A DNA stretch of 64,000 bases. Source: Chitinophagales bacterium (lineage in GTDB: Bacteria > Bacteroidota > Bacteroidia > Chitinophagales > Chitinophagaceae). Numbering within the stretch: the first letter of the stretch is position 1; each line of letters starts with the position of its first letter. The notes under the pieces were generated by a model. That model did not search any database and was not told where the DNA came from. It worked only from the letters and a program-made list of their open reading frames with translations. Shown here piece by piece: positions 53,501 to 62,529 of this stretch. The translations under genes and the position numbers were made by a program. The stretch is taken from contig JAFLBN010000004.1 of NCBI GenBank assembly GCA_017303395.1, positions 186,001 to 250,000 of the forward strand. Direction: 5' to 3'.

Positions 53501-53680
53501 TTACTTGGTTTCTTTTGGTGCTTTTTTGTGCTCGTTGCGGCATCGGTCGCTGCAATACTTTACCTCGTCCCACACGCGTGCCCATTTTTTGCGCCATGCA
53601 AAGGGGAGCCCGCATTGCAGGCAGGTTTTGTGCGGCAGTAATTCTTTACGGTGTGTTCCTTTTTGCGGCTTACCACTCAT
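53501..53680 (-). CDS. DUF2256 small zinc-ribbon-like protein
   Basis: A 59-residue protein starting [18 protein letters not shown]. Four cysteines in CLQC and CSDRC, with [17 protein letters not shown] between, match the DUF2256 family, which probably binds zinc; function unknown. Its ATG overlaps the 3' end of the upstream YkgJ-like gene by 11 bases, and polA starts 35 bases after its stop, so the three genes are likely one operon. Confidence 0.85.
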   Translation of the reverse strand: MSGKPQKGTHRKELLPHKTCLQCGLPFAWRKKWARVWDEVKYCSDRCRNEHKKAPKETK

Positions 53681-54170
53681 ATTCTTTCTCTACACGTTTA
53701 CGCAGACGGTTGATGAGCGTAAAAGTAGCAGGGCAGTACTCTATGTTTGTTTTAAACATATCGTTGTACAGATCGAAAGGCTTTTTGTTGTGGTGCGGAA
53801 ACTCTGCACAGTCTGCAGGACGTATTTCATAAATACTGCACAGGTTGTTTTCCAAAAACTGGCATGGACGTTGTTTGTTCATCCAGTCGCCGTTTTCGGG
53901 GTCTTTCTCCAACCACTTGTCTTTGAACTGTTTAGGCGTCATGCCGAAGTGTGCAGATATACGCGCTATATCTTTGGTGCTGTAGGTAGGCACCATAGAC
54001 TTGCAGCAGTTTGCACAGGTAGTACAATCTACATCTTCCCAAACGGTTTTATCAACTTCTGCCACCAGTTTTGGCATATCGTCAGGTACTATGTCATCCA
54101 GTTTGGTAAGAAAGGCTTTTAGTTTATCCTTTTTCTTAGCTACTTTCTTCTTAAACGCTTTTAAGTCCAT
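53670..54170 (-). CDS. YkgJ family cysteine-cluster protein
   Basis: A 166-residue cytoplasmic protein. The cysteine cluster is [11 protein letters not shown] near residue 50 and [19 protein letters not shown] near residue 105, the pattern of the YkgJ (CxxCxxCC) family proposed to bind zinc or iron. The N-terminus is a lysine-rich helix ([15 protein letters not shown]). Enzyme activity is unknown. First gene of the proposed ykgJ-DUF2256-polA operon. Confidence 0.85.
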   Translation of the reverse strand: MDLKAFKKKVAKKKDKLKAFLTKLDDIVPDDMPKLVAEVDKTVWEDVDCTTCANCCKSMVPTYSTKDIARISAHFGMTPKQFKDKWLEKDPENGDWMNKQRPCQFLENNLCSIYEIRPADCAEFPHHNKKPFDLYNDMFKTNIEYCPATFTLINRLRKRVEKEYEW

Positions 54171-54330
54171 ATTGAAGTTTGTAAATATAAGGGGAATGCC
54201 ACATAGGTGTGTTATTTTTACATAGTTTTTTAAACAACCTTTTAAACCCTGAGGATGTTTAAGTATCTAATTCAAATAACTAATAAAGACGAGTATATAG
54301 CCGACGGTTCGGGATTGCCCCTTTCAAAGA

Positions 54331-56892
54331 ATGTGTAAAAAGGCGAACGTATATATAGTGCTGCTGCTGCTTATGTTAAGTGGCTCGCTTTTGCATGCAC
54401 AAACCGTTGACAGCATAGATGTACCTGTTGCAACTACTGTTCCAGTTCCCAATAATCAATACCACTTCAGTGGGGTAGTTAAAGATAAAAGAACAGGAGA
54501 TGCAGTACCCTTTGCAAGTATTACTTTCAAAAATTCGCTTATAGGAGCGCCTGCCAATTTGGATGGTGTTTTTGATTTTCAGTTAGATGCATTACCAAAT
54601 GATACACTGGTTGTTGTGGCTTTGGGCTATAAACCTTTCATCAAAATAATAGACAGCACAAAAAAAGACATACAACTATACGTAACACTTGAAAACGATA
54701 AAACCAACCTTACTGAGGTAATAGTGTTTGCAGGTGAAGACCCTGCCATTACATTAATCAAAAACGTAATCAGGAACAAAGAACGTAACGACCCCGACAA
54801 AACAGAAAACTACTACTACGAAGCATATAATAAGATAGAGATAGATGTACTGAACCTGAGCAAAGACATGTTTCAACGTATCCCTGTTCCGTATCTCAGA
54901 AACTTCAGCTTTATATACAACAATCAGGATACTACAGACGACGGTGAACGGTTTGTTCCTTTCTTCCTTACAGAAGCATTGTCCGATTTCTATTTCCAGC
55001 GCAATCCCAAAAAAGTAAAAGAAGTCATCAAGGCTACACAGATACGCGGTGTCAACAACCGCAGTTTTGAAAAGTATCTCGGTACCATGAATCTTGATGT
55101 AAATCCTTACAACAACTTCATCAACTTCTTCGATAAAAAATTTGTAAGCCCACTGAATAACGCAGGGCCAACATTTTACAAATACAAGATTACTGATACG
55201 CTGTATCAGCATGGGCATCGCATCATAGAAATGAGTTTCAGGCCCGAAAGGCTTGGTGAAAACTGTTTTGCAGGCACCATACGTATAGTTGATACATCTT
55301 TTGCATTGGCCTATATAGCAGCTGATATTCCCAAAGAAGCTAACGTAAACTGGGTAAAGGGTGCATCGTTCTATAAAGAATTTGCACCTGTGGGTGATAG
55401 TTTATGGTTTTGCAACAAGGAGCATCTTACTGCCAAAATATTACCCCCTGCAGATTTCATAAAGCCCCCTGGCTTCATTGCACGTAAAACAACCTACTAC
55501 AGCAATGTAGATGTAAACACACCGCGTGTAGCAAAAGCTGTTGCAAAGTATAAGCCTGATGTGACACTGATAGATACTGCAAAGGATGTAACGGAAGAAA
55601 CATGGACTATGCTGCGCCCCGATACGCTCAGCAAAAACGAACGTGCTATCTATAACATGTTCGATACGCTGGAGCAAACACCTTCTTACCGCAAGTTCAA
55701 AAATATGATGCGCATACTGGCAACGGGTGTGGTGCGTTGGGGACCATTAGAGATTGGCCCATACTGGAATATTTATAGCTACAACCAGATAGAAGGCAGT
55801 CGTGTACGCTTTTCATTAGGCACTACACCAAAGCTGTTTAAGGATGCATACATCAACGGATATATTGCATACGGTTTTGGCGATGAGCGCTACAAGGGTA
55901 GCCTTGCTGCATTATGGATTACCAAAAGACAACCGCGTACTTATATTTTTGCGTCTTACACCTCAGACATAGACCGTACGGTTAACTATTACGACCGTGT
56001 GAGTTACGATAACCTATTTACATCGCTGATACGCAAAAGCGGTATTCCGCCTAAGTTCATGTTTGCGAAAGATTTGCGTTTCGAGTTCTTTAAAGAATAC
56101 TACAGTGGCTTCCGCTACATGTTTACATTCCTCAACAAGCAGTACGACCCATACGACCCGCTGCCTGACATAAACATATTCACAGACGCAAATGGCAGTC
56201 CTACAAGCACATCTACGAACACAGAGGTGAATGTACAGTTTCGTTATGCCTTCAAAGAAAAATTCCTCGAGGGTAATTATTATCGTTTCAGTCTGGGTAG
56301 CAAATACCCTATTGTAGAGATGCGTTTGGCAATGGGTATAAAGGGCATACTGAACAGCAATTATGAGTATCAGAAAGTGAGCTTTACCGTATCAGACAAT
56401 ATCAAAATAGCACCGCTTGGTTCACTTTATCTGAATGTATTTGGTGGTAAGTATTTCGGCAACCTGCCATACAATCTGCTGGAGTCTCATCCGGGCAATG
56501 AGTTCTACTCTTACAACAAGTATGCGTTCAATATGATGAACCAATACGAATTTCTGAGCGACCAGTATGTGGGGTTGAATGTGGAACACTCGCTTGGCAA
56601 CGGTTTGTTTGGTTATATACCACTCATCAAGAAATTAAAGTTCCGCCAGTTTTGGACAGCGAAGGGTATTGTTGGTAGTCTTAGTGATGCAAACCAAGCT
56701 ATCAACCTGAACAAAGGTTTCGGCTTTAAAACACTGGAAGGAAACCCGTACCTGGAACTTGGTACGGGTGTAGAAAATATCCTTAAATTATTCAGGGTAG
56801 ATTTTGTGTGGCGTGTAACACCAAAAGCGCTGCCAACAGAACCACGCCAAAAATACTTTGGCATCTTCGGCAGTATGCGTGTCAATTTCTAA
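54331..56892 (+). CDS. DUF5686 outer membrane protein with N-terminal CarboxypepD-like domain
   Basis: An 853-residue protein with a signal peptide (about 1-24, ending LLHAQ). A carboxypeptidase-regulatory-like beta domain follows (YHFSGVVKDKRTGDAVPFASITFKN, about 44-130), then the DUF5686 body with TLIKNVIRNKERNDP, and many amphipathic strands ending RQKYFGIFGSMRVNF, the aromatic C-terminus of an outer membrane barrel. The family is common in Bacteroidota; its role is unknown. It is a single-gene unit whose end overlaps the convergent peroxiredoxin gene by four bases. Confidence 0.85.
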   Translation: MCKKANVYIVLLLLMLSGSLLHAQTVDSIDVPVATTVPVPNNQYHFSGVVKDKRTGDAVPFASITFKNSLIGAPANLDGVFDFQLDALPNDTLVVVALGYKPFIKIIDSTKKDIQLYVTLENDKTNLTEVIVFAGEDPAITLIKNVIRNKERNDPDKTENYYYEAYNKIEIDVLNLSKDMFQRIPVPYLRNFSFIYNNQDTTDDGERFVPFFLTEALSDFYFQRNPKKVKEVIKATQIRGVNNRSFEKYLGTMNLDVNPYNNFINFFDKKFVSPLNNAGPTFYKYKITDTLYQHGHRIIEMSFRPERLGENCFAGTIRIVDTSFALAYIAADIPKEANVNWVKGASFYKEFAPVGDSLWFCNKEHLTAKILPPADFIKPPGFIARKTTYYSNVDVNTPRVAKAVAKYKPDVTLIDTAKDVTEETWTMLRPDTLSKNERAIYNMFDTLEQTPSYRKFKNMMRILATGVVRWGPLEIGPYWNIYSYNQIEGSRVRFSLGTTPKLFKDAYINGYIAYGFGDERYKGSLAALWITKRQPRTYIFASYTSDIDRTVNYYDRVSYDNLFTSLIRKSGIPPKFMFAKDLRFEFFKEYYSGFRYMFTFLNKQYDPYDPLPDINIFTDANGSPTSTSTNTEVNVQFRYAFKEKFLEGNYYRFSLGSKYPIVEMRLAMGIKGILNSNYEYQKVSFTVSDNIKIAPLGSLYLNVFGGKYFGNLPYNLLESHPGNEFYSYNKYAFNMMNQYEFLSDQYVGLNVEHSLGNGLFGYIPLIKKLKFRQFWTAKGIVGSLSDANQAINLNKGFGFKTLEGNPYLELGTGVENILKLFRVDFVWRVTPKALPTEPRQKYFGIFGSMRVNF

Positions 56893-57353
56893 ACCAGCCC
56901 AAAACCTTTCAGTATCTGCTGTGTGTGTATCTTAGACAATGCACGCTTGATGATGTGATGTATTTTACCATCTTCATTTATTAGATAGGTGCTACGCACA
57001 ATACCCATGTGTCTGTTGCCATACAGTACTTTCTCTGCCCATACGCCATACTTGTTGGCTATCTTCAGATCATCATCTACCAGCAGTGTGAATGGCAGAT
57101 TGTATTTAGCTTCAAATTTCTTGTGGCTCTTTTCATCGTTGGGGCTAACACCCAATATGGTGATGCCATGCTTTTTCAGCTCCGCATAATTATCGCGCAG
57201 GTTGCATGCCTGTACGGTGCATACCTGTGTATCATCTTCGGGGTAGAAGTAGAGTGCTACTTTCTTGCCTTTAAAATCTTTCAGCGAAACCACATTACCA
57301 TCCTGGTCTTTGGTTTTGAAATCGGGTGCTTTATCGCCTGCTTGCAGTTCCAT
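56889..57353 (-). CDS. bcp: Thiol peroxidase, Bcp/PrxQ-type peroxiredoxin
   Basis: A 154-residue cytoplasmic peroxiredoxin that reduces hydroperoxides using thioredoxin. The peroxidatic cysteine is in FYPEDDTQVCTVQACNLRD, with the second cysteine five residues later as resolving residue (normal for the PrxQ subgroup). It lies five bases downstream of the M23 peptidase gene and on the same strand, so the two are likely co-transcribed. Confidence 0.9.
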   Translation of the reverse strand: MELQAGDKAPDFKTKDQDGNVVSLKDFKGKKVALYFYPEDDTQVCTVQACNLRDNYAELKKHGITILGVSPNDEKSHKKFEAKYNLPFTLLVDDDLKIANKYGVWAEKVLYGNRHMGIVRSTYLINEDGKIHHIIKRALSKIHTQQILKGFGLV

Positions 57354-57358
57354 ATCTC

Positions 57359-59044
57359 TTATCTTGTAAAGTTATAATTCAGTTTTCTTGTATTACCGTT
57401 TTCATCAGTAGCTGTCAGTACCAATGTATGTTTGCCTTTTGGGCAATGCTCGTCAAAGGTATAGAAGTATTGGCTGCCGTGTTGCTCTACACATATCCAT
57501 TTACCATCCAGTTCGCCACGATATTGTTTCACACCTGTTATCTCATCTTTTATGGTAAAGCTGATGCGTTTTGCTTTGCTAAGTATTGCGCTTTGTTTTT
57601 GCAGTGCTTTTATGACAGGTGCCGCAGTGTCTGCCACCAGCCGGTACTCACCAAAGTTTCTAACAGATGCTTTGTACCATCCGTTATCTAATGTTGCCGC
57701 TTTGCCAGTTTCATCTTTGCCATCATTATACACCAATGCTATCTTATCCTTCAGCGTGAATGGTATGGCTTTGTTGGGCTTGATGCTGATATCGAAATAG
57801 CTGTGCGATGGCACCCAGACATTATCCAGCCTATATCTGTCACTATAGCTTGCCGCATCTTTTACCACACTGAAATCGAAACACACATCATCGTACAATG
57901 CCTTGTCATTCAGTTTTACAATAACATTCGGATGCTCAAATTGGTTCGCCTGATTTACTTTAAATAATCTGCCCCTGCACGGTGCTGCACTTGTATCTGT
58001 TGCTGCACGCAGGTAGAAGGCTATGTTGGCTACGTTGTGGTTGGCATCTGTCAATGCAATGTTTACAAGATGTGCTTGCTTGTCTGTAATATCCAGTACG
58101 CCTTTTTTGCCACTCCAGTTATATACCACATTCAGCGCATTGCCCGGCAACTGGTACATCAGTTGTATCCATTCACCCGTCTGCTTTTTTGCTTTATAGT
58201 CTATATGTGCATGCAGGTAGCGTGTTACATCATAGCCTATATCATCCAGTACTATGGTGCCTTGTTTCACACTATCCAGGTATATATCTGCGGTATAGAA
58301 GGTGAGTGTATTTTCACTGCCATTCATATAGTCATTCACATTCACACCTATACCTGCCAGTGGCGCATTGCAGCGTATTGTATCTGTCGTGTACACACCT
58401 TCTTTCTTTTTCAGCGCTACCATTTGCGGCGACTGTTCGTATATACTGCTGCGCATATCGTACACAGCTATCTGTGTTGGTACTGGCGCTATATCATCTT
58501 TTATTTCAAAGCCAAAGAGCATCGGGTTCAGCGGATGTTCCGTTTTAGTATCGCGGATTTCCAGATGCAGATGCGGTGCAGTAGAACCACCTGTATTGCC
58601 ACTCCATGCTATCTGCTGTCCTTTCTTTACGGGAAACTGGTCGGGTGTTAGTGGCAGGTCCATCGTCCAGTTTTGTGTTTTATATTGGGTAGCTTTTACA
58701 AAGCGTTGTATGACTGGTGCGAAATCGTTGAGGTGAGCATAGAGCGATGTATAACCATTTGGATGTGTTACGTACAATGCGTGCCCAAAGCCCCCGGGCT
58801 CCATCTTGATGCGCGATACATAACCATCTGCAATAGCATACACCGGCAGGTTTTCTACACCATTGGTTTTTATATCTATACCACTGTGAAAATGGTTGGG
58901 GCGGCATTCGCCGAAATTGCCCGCCAGCATGATGGGTATATCCAACGGATTGCGAAAGTCTGCAATGGGGTAGTTTTTGCTTTGCGACAATGCAGTTGCA
59001 GCCTGCATCATACATATAGCAATAAAAATGTTTTTATATCTCAT
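57359..59044 (-). CDS. Exported M23 family (LytM-like) peptidase
   Basis: A 561-residue protein with a signal peptide (MRYKNIFIAICMMQAATALSQ). The M23 catalytic domain is at the N-terminus (about 45-190) with zinc motifs HFHSGIDIK and HLHLEIRD, so it should cut cell-wall peptides. About 370 further residues form beta-rich domains without a clear match. The start is the ATG at 59044; the longer frame adds 15 residues. It diverges from the DUF6787 gene across 83 bases that hold a perfect palindrome. Confidence 0.88.
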   Translation of the reverse strand: MRYKNIFIAICMMQAATALSQSKNYPIADFRNPLDIPIMLAGNFGECRPNHFHSGIDIKTNGVENLPVYAIADGYVSRIKMEPGGFGHALYVTHPNGYTSLYAHLNDFAPVIQRFVKATQYKTQNWTMDLPLTPDQFPVKKGQQIAWSGNTGGSTAPHLHLEIRDTKTEHPLNPMLFGFEIKDDIAPVPTQIAVYDMRSSIYEQSPQMVALKKKEGVYTTDTIRCNAPLAGIGVNVNDYMNGSENTLTFYTADIYLDSVKQGTIVLDDIGYDVTRYLHAHIDYKAKKQTGEWIQLMYQLPGNALNVVYNWSGKKGVLDITDKQAHLVNIALTDANHNVANIAFYLRAATDTSAAPCRGRLFKVNQANQFEHPNVIVKLNDKALYDDVCFDFSVVKDAASYSDRYRLDNVWVPSHSYFDISIKPNKAIPFTLKDKIALVYNDGKDETGKAATLDNGWYKASVRNFGEYRLVADTAAPVIKALQKQSAILSKAKRISFTIKDEITGVKQYRGELDGKWICVEQHGSQYFYTFDEHCPKGKHTLVLTATDENGNTRKLNYNFTR

Positions 59045-59056
59045 CGTTGAACGCTT

Positions 59057-59068
59057 GTCAAATTTGAC
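59057..59068. promoter_or_regulatory. Palindrome GTCAAATTTGAC in a divergent promoter region
   Basis: A perfect 12-base palindrome lies 12 bases before the M23 start and about 60 bases before the divergent DUF6787 start, a typical place for a repressor site. Confidence 0.35.
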
Positions 59069-59100
59069 GAAATACCACGAGATATACAATCAATAAGCCT

Positions 59101-59108
59101 TAGATTTG
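59101..59108 (+). promoter_or_regulatory. -7 box TAGATTTG before DUF6787 gene
   Basis: An exact TAnnTTTG match, 19 bases before the ATG at 59128. The -33 TTG is unclear. Confidence 0.45.
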
Positions 59109-59127
59109 CATCGCTTTCGTATATACG

Positions 59128-59415
59128 ATGTTCGACGGGCTTAAAAATAAATGGAAAGTAGGCGGACTGCAATTGCTGCTGATACTATGCACATTTGCAT
59201 TGGGTGGTAGCCTGTGTGGTTATGCCGGGCGAAAGATACTTTCTCTATTCCCGCTTGAAAAGGGTGTTCTCTGGTTCGTTATCTACATACTGCTTATCAC
59301 CATTCTTTGGCCAATTTGTGTGCTTATCATCAGCATACCATTCGGGCAGTTCTCTTTCTTTAAGAATTATCTTCAACGCATCTGGAAGCGTATGACGGGT
59401 AGGAAATCTTCCTAA
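59128..59415 (+). CDS. Small membrane protein of the DUF6787 type
   Basis: A 95-residue protein with two transmembrane helices (about 14-38 and 46-72). The segments NKWKVGGLQLLLILCTFALGG, GYAGRKIL and ISIPFGQFSFFKNY fit a conserved Bacteroidota small-protein family I know as DUF6787; function unknown. Its last four bases overlap the convergent recO gene. Confidence 0.75.
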   Translation: MFDGLKNKWKVGGLQLLLILCTFALGGSLCGYAGRKILSLFPLEKGVLWFVIYILLITILWPICVLIISIPFGQFSFFKNYLQRIWKRMTGRKSS

Positions 59416-60146
59416 TGCAGTATAGCGCGTAGTACTGTGAGGGAACGTATGTTGCCCATGTGTTGCGTATGGCTGTGCATAAATGCTATATACCAATCCA
59501 ACAATCGGTTTCTGGTTTCGCCATTCAGCGATATGTTTTGCAGTTCCGATACTTCATCTACAAGCAGTAGTTTGCTTAGTGCTATTGCATCATCATCGTG
59601 CAGGTAAGTATCCATACGTGGTGGCGTGGCGGTAAATGCACCGTCCTGCATATTCAGGTAAGGTGTTTCTGCTGTGTATGTACCGCTTATTTCATAACCC
59701 AGTATGCGGCTGCACTGTATCAGGAAGTACAACGGGAAGTTGGCAATATGTGCTATTGGCATGGCATCCAGCTGCTGAAAGTATTGAAAGGAAAAAGCAA
59801 ACAGCTCTTGCATAATGGCCTCTTCTGGCAGCATACGCAGCAGTACTTCTGCAGAAAAAAGCGCAATGCTGTTCCTCACAATCTCTTCCTGCAGTTGTGT
59901 ATATATGTACGCGTATTGAAACTCTTTGATGCGGTGCAGCTTGGTCTGTGGCTTGTGATACACCACCATATCCAGCAGTGTAGCAGGTTGCAATAGGGCG
60001 ACTTTATTGTTCTTTGCCTTGCTGCTGCGCACACCTTGTACCATATAGCTTTGCACACCGTATTGCTCGGTGAAGATAGTAGCTATCAGACTTGTATCTC
60101 CATATTTAACAGCGCGCAGCGCTATGCCTCTTGTATTTTGCAGCAT
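59412..60146 (-). CDS. recO: DNA repair protein RecO
   Basis: A 244-residue cytoplasmic protein that helps load RecA at gaps. The N-terminal OB fold (TRGIALRAVKYGDTSLIATIFTEQYGVQSYMVQGVRSSKAKN) is clear, then a helical domain. The zinc-binding cysteine cluster of some RecO proteins is absent; only one cysteine is seen (residue ~140). It lies three bases after the porZ stop, so both are co-transcribed. Confidence 0.93.
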   Translation of the reverse strand: MLQNTRGIALRAVKYGDTSLIATIFTEQYGVQSYMVQGVRSSKAKNNKVALLQPATLLDMVVYHKPQTKLHRIKEFQYAYIYTQLQEEIVRNSIALFSAEVLLRMLPEEAIMQELFAFSFQYFQQLDAMPIAHIANFPLYFLIQCSRILGYEISGTYTAETPYLNMQDGAFTATPPRMDTYLHDDDAIALSKLLLVDEVSELQNISLNGETRNRLLDWYIAFMHSHTQHMGNIRSLTVLRAILH

Positions 60147-60149
60147 ACC

Positions 60150-62453
60150 TTACTCCATAAACACCATCTTGGCCACATTGGTTTGCGAGCCATCTTTGTT
60201 GGTAGTGAAGACAAGATATACACCACTCTGCGGGCGGCGTCCTGTGTAGTCCAGTCCATTCCATACTGCTTGTCCGCCAAGTGCTTTGGTACGATATACT
60301 AATTGGCCTGAAATATCCGTGATGCGCACATCTGCATTTTCTACCAGTCCTTTTATAGCTATTGTACCATTGTAGCCCGATTTAATCGGGTTAGGAAACA
60401 CCAACACATCTTTATTTTCTTTACCGCCATCGGTAGCAGTACCACGGTAGCTTACAAGACCTTCTTCAGTACCTATGTATACATCGCCTGTAGCAGGGTT
60501 TATTGTTATCTTTTGAATAATGTTGGAGGGCAGCGGACTATTGTCTGCGGTAAATCTGTTTACTATTTTATCTCCGTCTGCAGATATCAGCCATACACCA
60601 TTGTTAGTACCTATCCATTTTCTGTTAGCACCATCTACAGCTATGGTTTTTACAACCTCGCCCTGAAACAGGTAGCCTGCAAAATCGTCATATTGTACAA
60701 TTCTGTTTTCAGCCTCGCAGGTACCTGCTATTACCTGGCTGGGGCAGCTTACTATGCTGATGCCATTTTTAGTACCTATCCATATACTACCACTCTTATC
60801 ATTTGCAAGGCAATACACTTCGTTATCTGCCAGGCCACCTGCACCCTTGCCAGAAAGCAATAGTGTGTACGTATCATCGAAAGTAGTTGATGGCGTTTTG
60901 TTATCATTGTACACAACTACCCCACTGGCTGCACCTGTTGTAGCATACCACTTCTGTCCGTAGTCGTCCACAATAATGTTCATAGCAGCATTGGGTGTGC
61001 CGGTGCGTGTCAGTGGTACTTCTATAGGTATATAGTTGCCGTCTTTAGTTCGAACTACCAATTCGCGCTTGCCACCATATACAGTCATCCACAGATTGTT
61101 ATCATCATCTTCTGCAAAACCTCCTATAATGCGCCATGTTCCGGATACTGAGGAAGAGTCTATAAAAGAATTCTTCTCATAGGCTTCTGTTGTGCCGTCA
61201 GCATTCAATACAAACAATCCATTTTGGAAAGAGCCTGCGTAAAGATTGCCTGCTTTTGTTTTTATGATTCTCGAAAAATCTCTCTTGTTACCTTCAAATG
61301 GTTTGTAGCTATATGTACCGTAGCGTTGCCATTTACCATTCACAAAACCGGAAAAGCCTGCGGGGTTGCTGGTGGCTTTATACTTATCATCGTATCCGCC
61401 ATGTGCTACCCATACTTCATTGTTATATACAAATATGTCGTAGCTAGGGAAAGATGATGGCCCATCGGGCGTTACAACACCATAAGGGTCTCCTTTACCT
61501 TCACGTATATTCAGCCCATACAGTGCATCAGCTAGCCAGACATTCTGGGTTGATGTTTGCAATGTTTGCCTGCAATAGCCACCTACTTTAAAAGAATCCA
61601 GTATTTGATAGTTTGTAATGGCTATTTTTTTAGACTTACCACTAAATTCCTCAGCGTAGATTTCGCTTATCCATAAACCATCAATACCTGCATCTATACG
61701 TGCCGTATTTGTGTCTGACCTGTATACAAATTGCAGTGCATTATTCTTCAATTCAAACAAGCTGTCTGTACCTGTTACAAACAACTGACTGCCCATTGCT
61801 GCAACACTGATGAAAGCACGTGTTGTATCATGTTTTGTCCATGAGCTGAATGCCTGCAGATTGATAGCATTGATGTTGTTGCTATACAAGCCGCGTTGTG
61901 TGGCTGCATATATTCTGTTGTTTGCAAATGCTACCTCGCTAATGCCAATGTTTTGTCCGGCAACAGAGAATACATAATTCTCTTTTACTTCTCTGCGTTC
62001 CAGATCTATTACTATTATACCTACATCGGTACTCAGGTATGCATAGCCATCAATGGTATGTATAGTATTGATATTCTTACTGCCGGTTACACTTTTCAGT
62101 TTCAGGTCTGGTATGTTGAAAAAACTGCCGTCTTGATACAGGTCAATATTACCGTTTGAATAACCGAGTATGGTGGTAGATGTAGCTTTATCGAACCCAA
62201 TGCAAGACATACCAATATCAGACATGCCCTCGGTTTTACTGAAACCTTCAGACTCTTTGGTAGCAATATCGTAAATGAAATATGTTTTGTCTGTAGCTAC
62301 GTGTAGCTTGCTGCCACCATCCCATGCCAGGCTAACGGCAGTATTGTATGGCAGATGGCTGCGCCAGTAGCCTACAGGCCTTTCCTGTGCCTTTGTTTGG
62401 GTTGCAAGGGTGGTAAGTATGATGGATGCAATGTATAGTATTCGCTTCTTCAT
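60150..62453 (-). CDS. porZ: T9SS component PorZ, beta-propeller protein with type A tail
   Basis: A 767-residue protein with a signal peptide (ending TKAQ). After RPVGYWRSHLPYNTAVSLAW, two seven-bladed propellers are expected (about 30-660), seen as repeated blades such as TDVGIIVIDL, ATQRGLYSNNI, GSIWIGTKNGISIV and RKWIGTNNGVWLI. The last 85 residues (VFPNPIKSG, ITDISGQLVYRTKA, GVYLVFTT) are a type A sorting domain. PorZ sits on the cell surface and helps the sortase attach cargo to anionic lipopolysaccharide in Porphyromonas. Order porZ-recO is a pattern I know from this phylum. The exosortase gene lies 76 bases upstream. Confidence 0.85.
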   Translation of the reverse strand: MKKRILYIASIILTTLATQTKAQERPVGYWRSHLPYNTAVSLAWDGGSKLHVATDKTYFIYDIATKESEGFSKTEGMSDIGMSCIGFDKATSTTILGYSNGNIDLYQDGSFFNIPDLKLKSVTGSKNINTIHTIDGYAYLSTDVGIIVIDLERREVKENYVFSVAGQNIGISEVAFANNRIYAATQRGLYSNNINAINLQAFSSWTKHDTTRAFISVAAMGSQLFVTGTDSLFELKNNALQFVYRSDTNTARIDAGIDGLWISEIYAEEFSGKSKKIAITNYQILDSFKVGGYCRQTLQTSTQNVWLADALYGLNIREGKGDPYGVVTPDGPSSFPSYDIFVYNNEVWVAHGGYDDKYKATSNPAGFSGFVNGKWQRYGTYSYKPFEGNKRDFSRIIKTKAGNLYAGSFQNGLFVLNADGTTEAYEKNSFIDSSSVSGTWRIIGGFAEDDDNNLWMTVYGGKRELVVRTKDGNYIPIEVPLTRTGTPNAAMNIIVDDYGQKWYATTGAASGVVVYNDNKTPSTTFDDTYTLLLSGKGAGGLADNEVYCLANDKSGSIWIGTKNGISIVSCPSQVIAGTCEAENRIVQYDDFAGYLFQGEVVKTIAVDGANRKWIGTNNGVWLISADGDKIVNRFTADNSPLPSNIIQKITINPATGDVYIGTEEGLVSYRGTATDGGKENKDVLVFPNPIKSGYNGTIAIKGLVENADVRITDISGQLVYRTKALGGQAVWNGLDYTGRRPQSGVYLVFTTNKDGSQTNVAKMVFME

Positions 62454-62472
62454 AGATATATCTCTACGCTTT

Positions 62473-62480
62473 CAAATGTA
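62473..62480 (-). promoter_or_regulatory. -7 box TACATTTG before porZ
   Basis: An exact TAnnTTTG match on the minus strand, 19 bases before the porZ ATG; no clear -33 TTG. Confidence 0.45.
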
Positions 62481-62529
62481 CTGAAATTTTAACGCTGGCA
62501 GGGGTTATATTATTGCCTGCAATGCAGCA

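Noticed and set aside
54171-54330. tRNA-like or small RNA gene in the spacer before the DUF5686 gene
   Set aside because: No cloverleaf, promoter box or terminator could be drawn; it looks like an ordinary AT-rich leader.
62498-62520. GCAGG/CCTGC repeat as terminator of the exosortase gene
   Set aside because: The stem is short, the loop long, and no T run follows on the minus strand.
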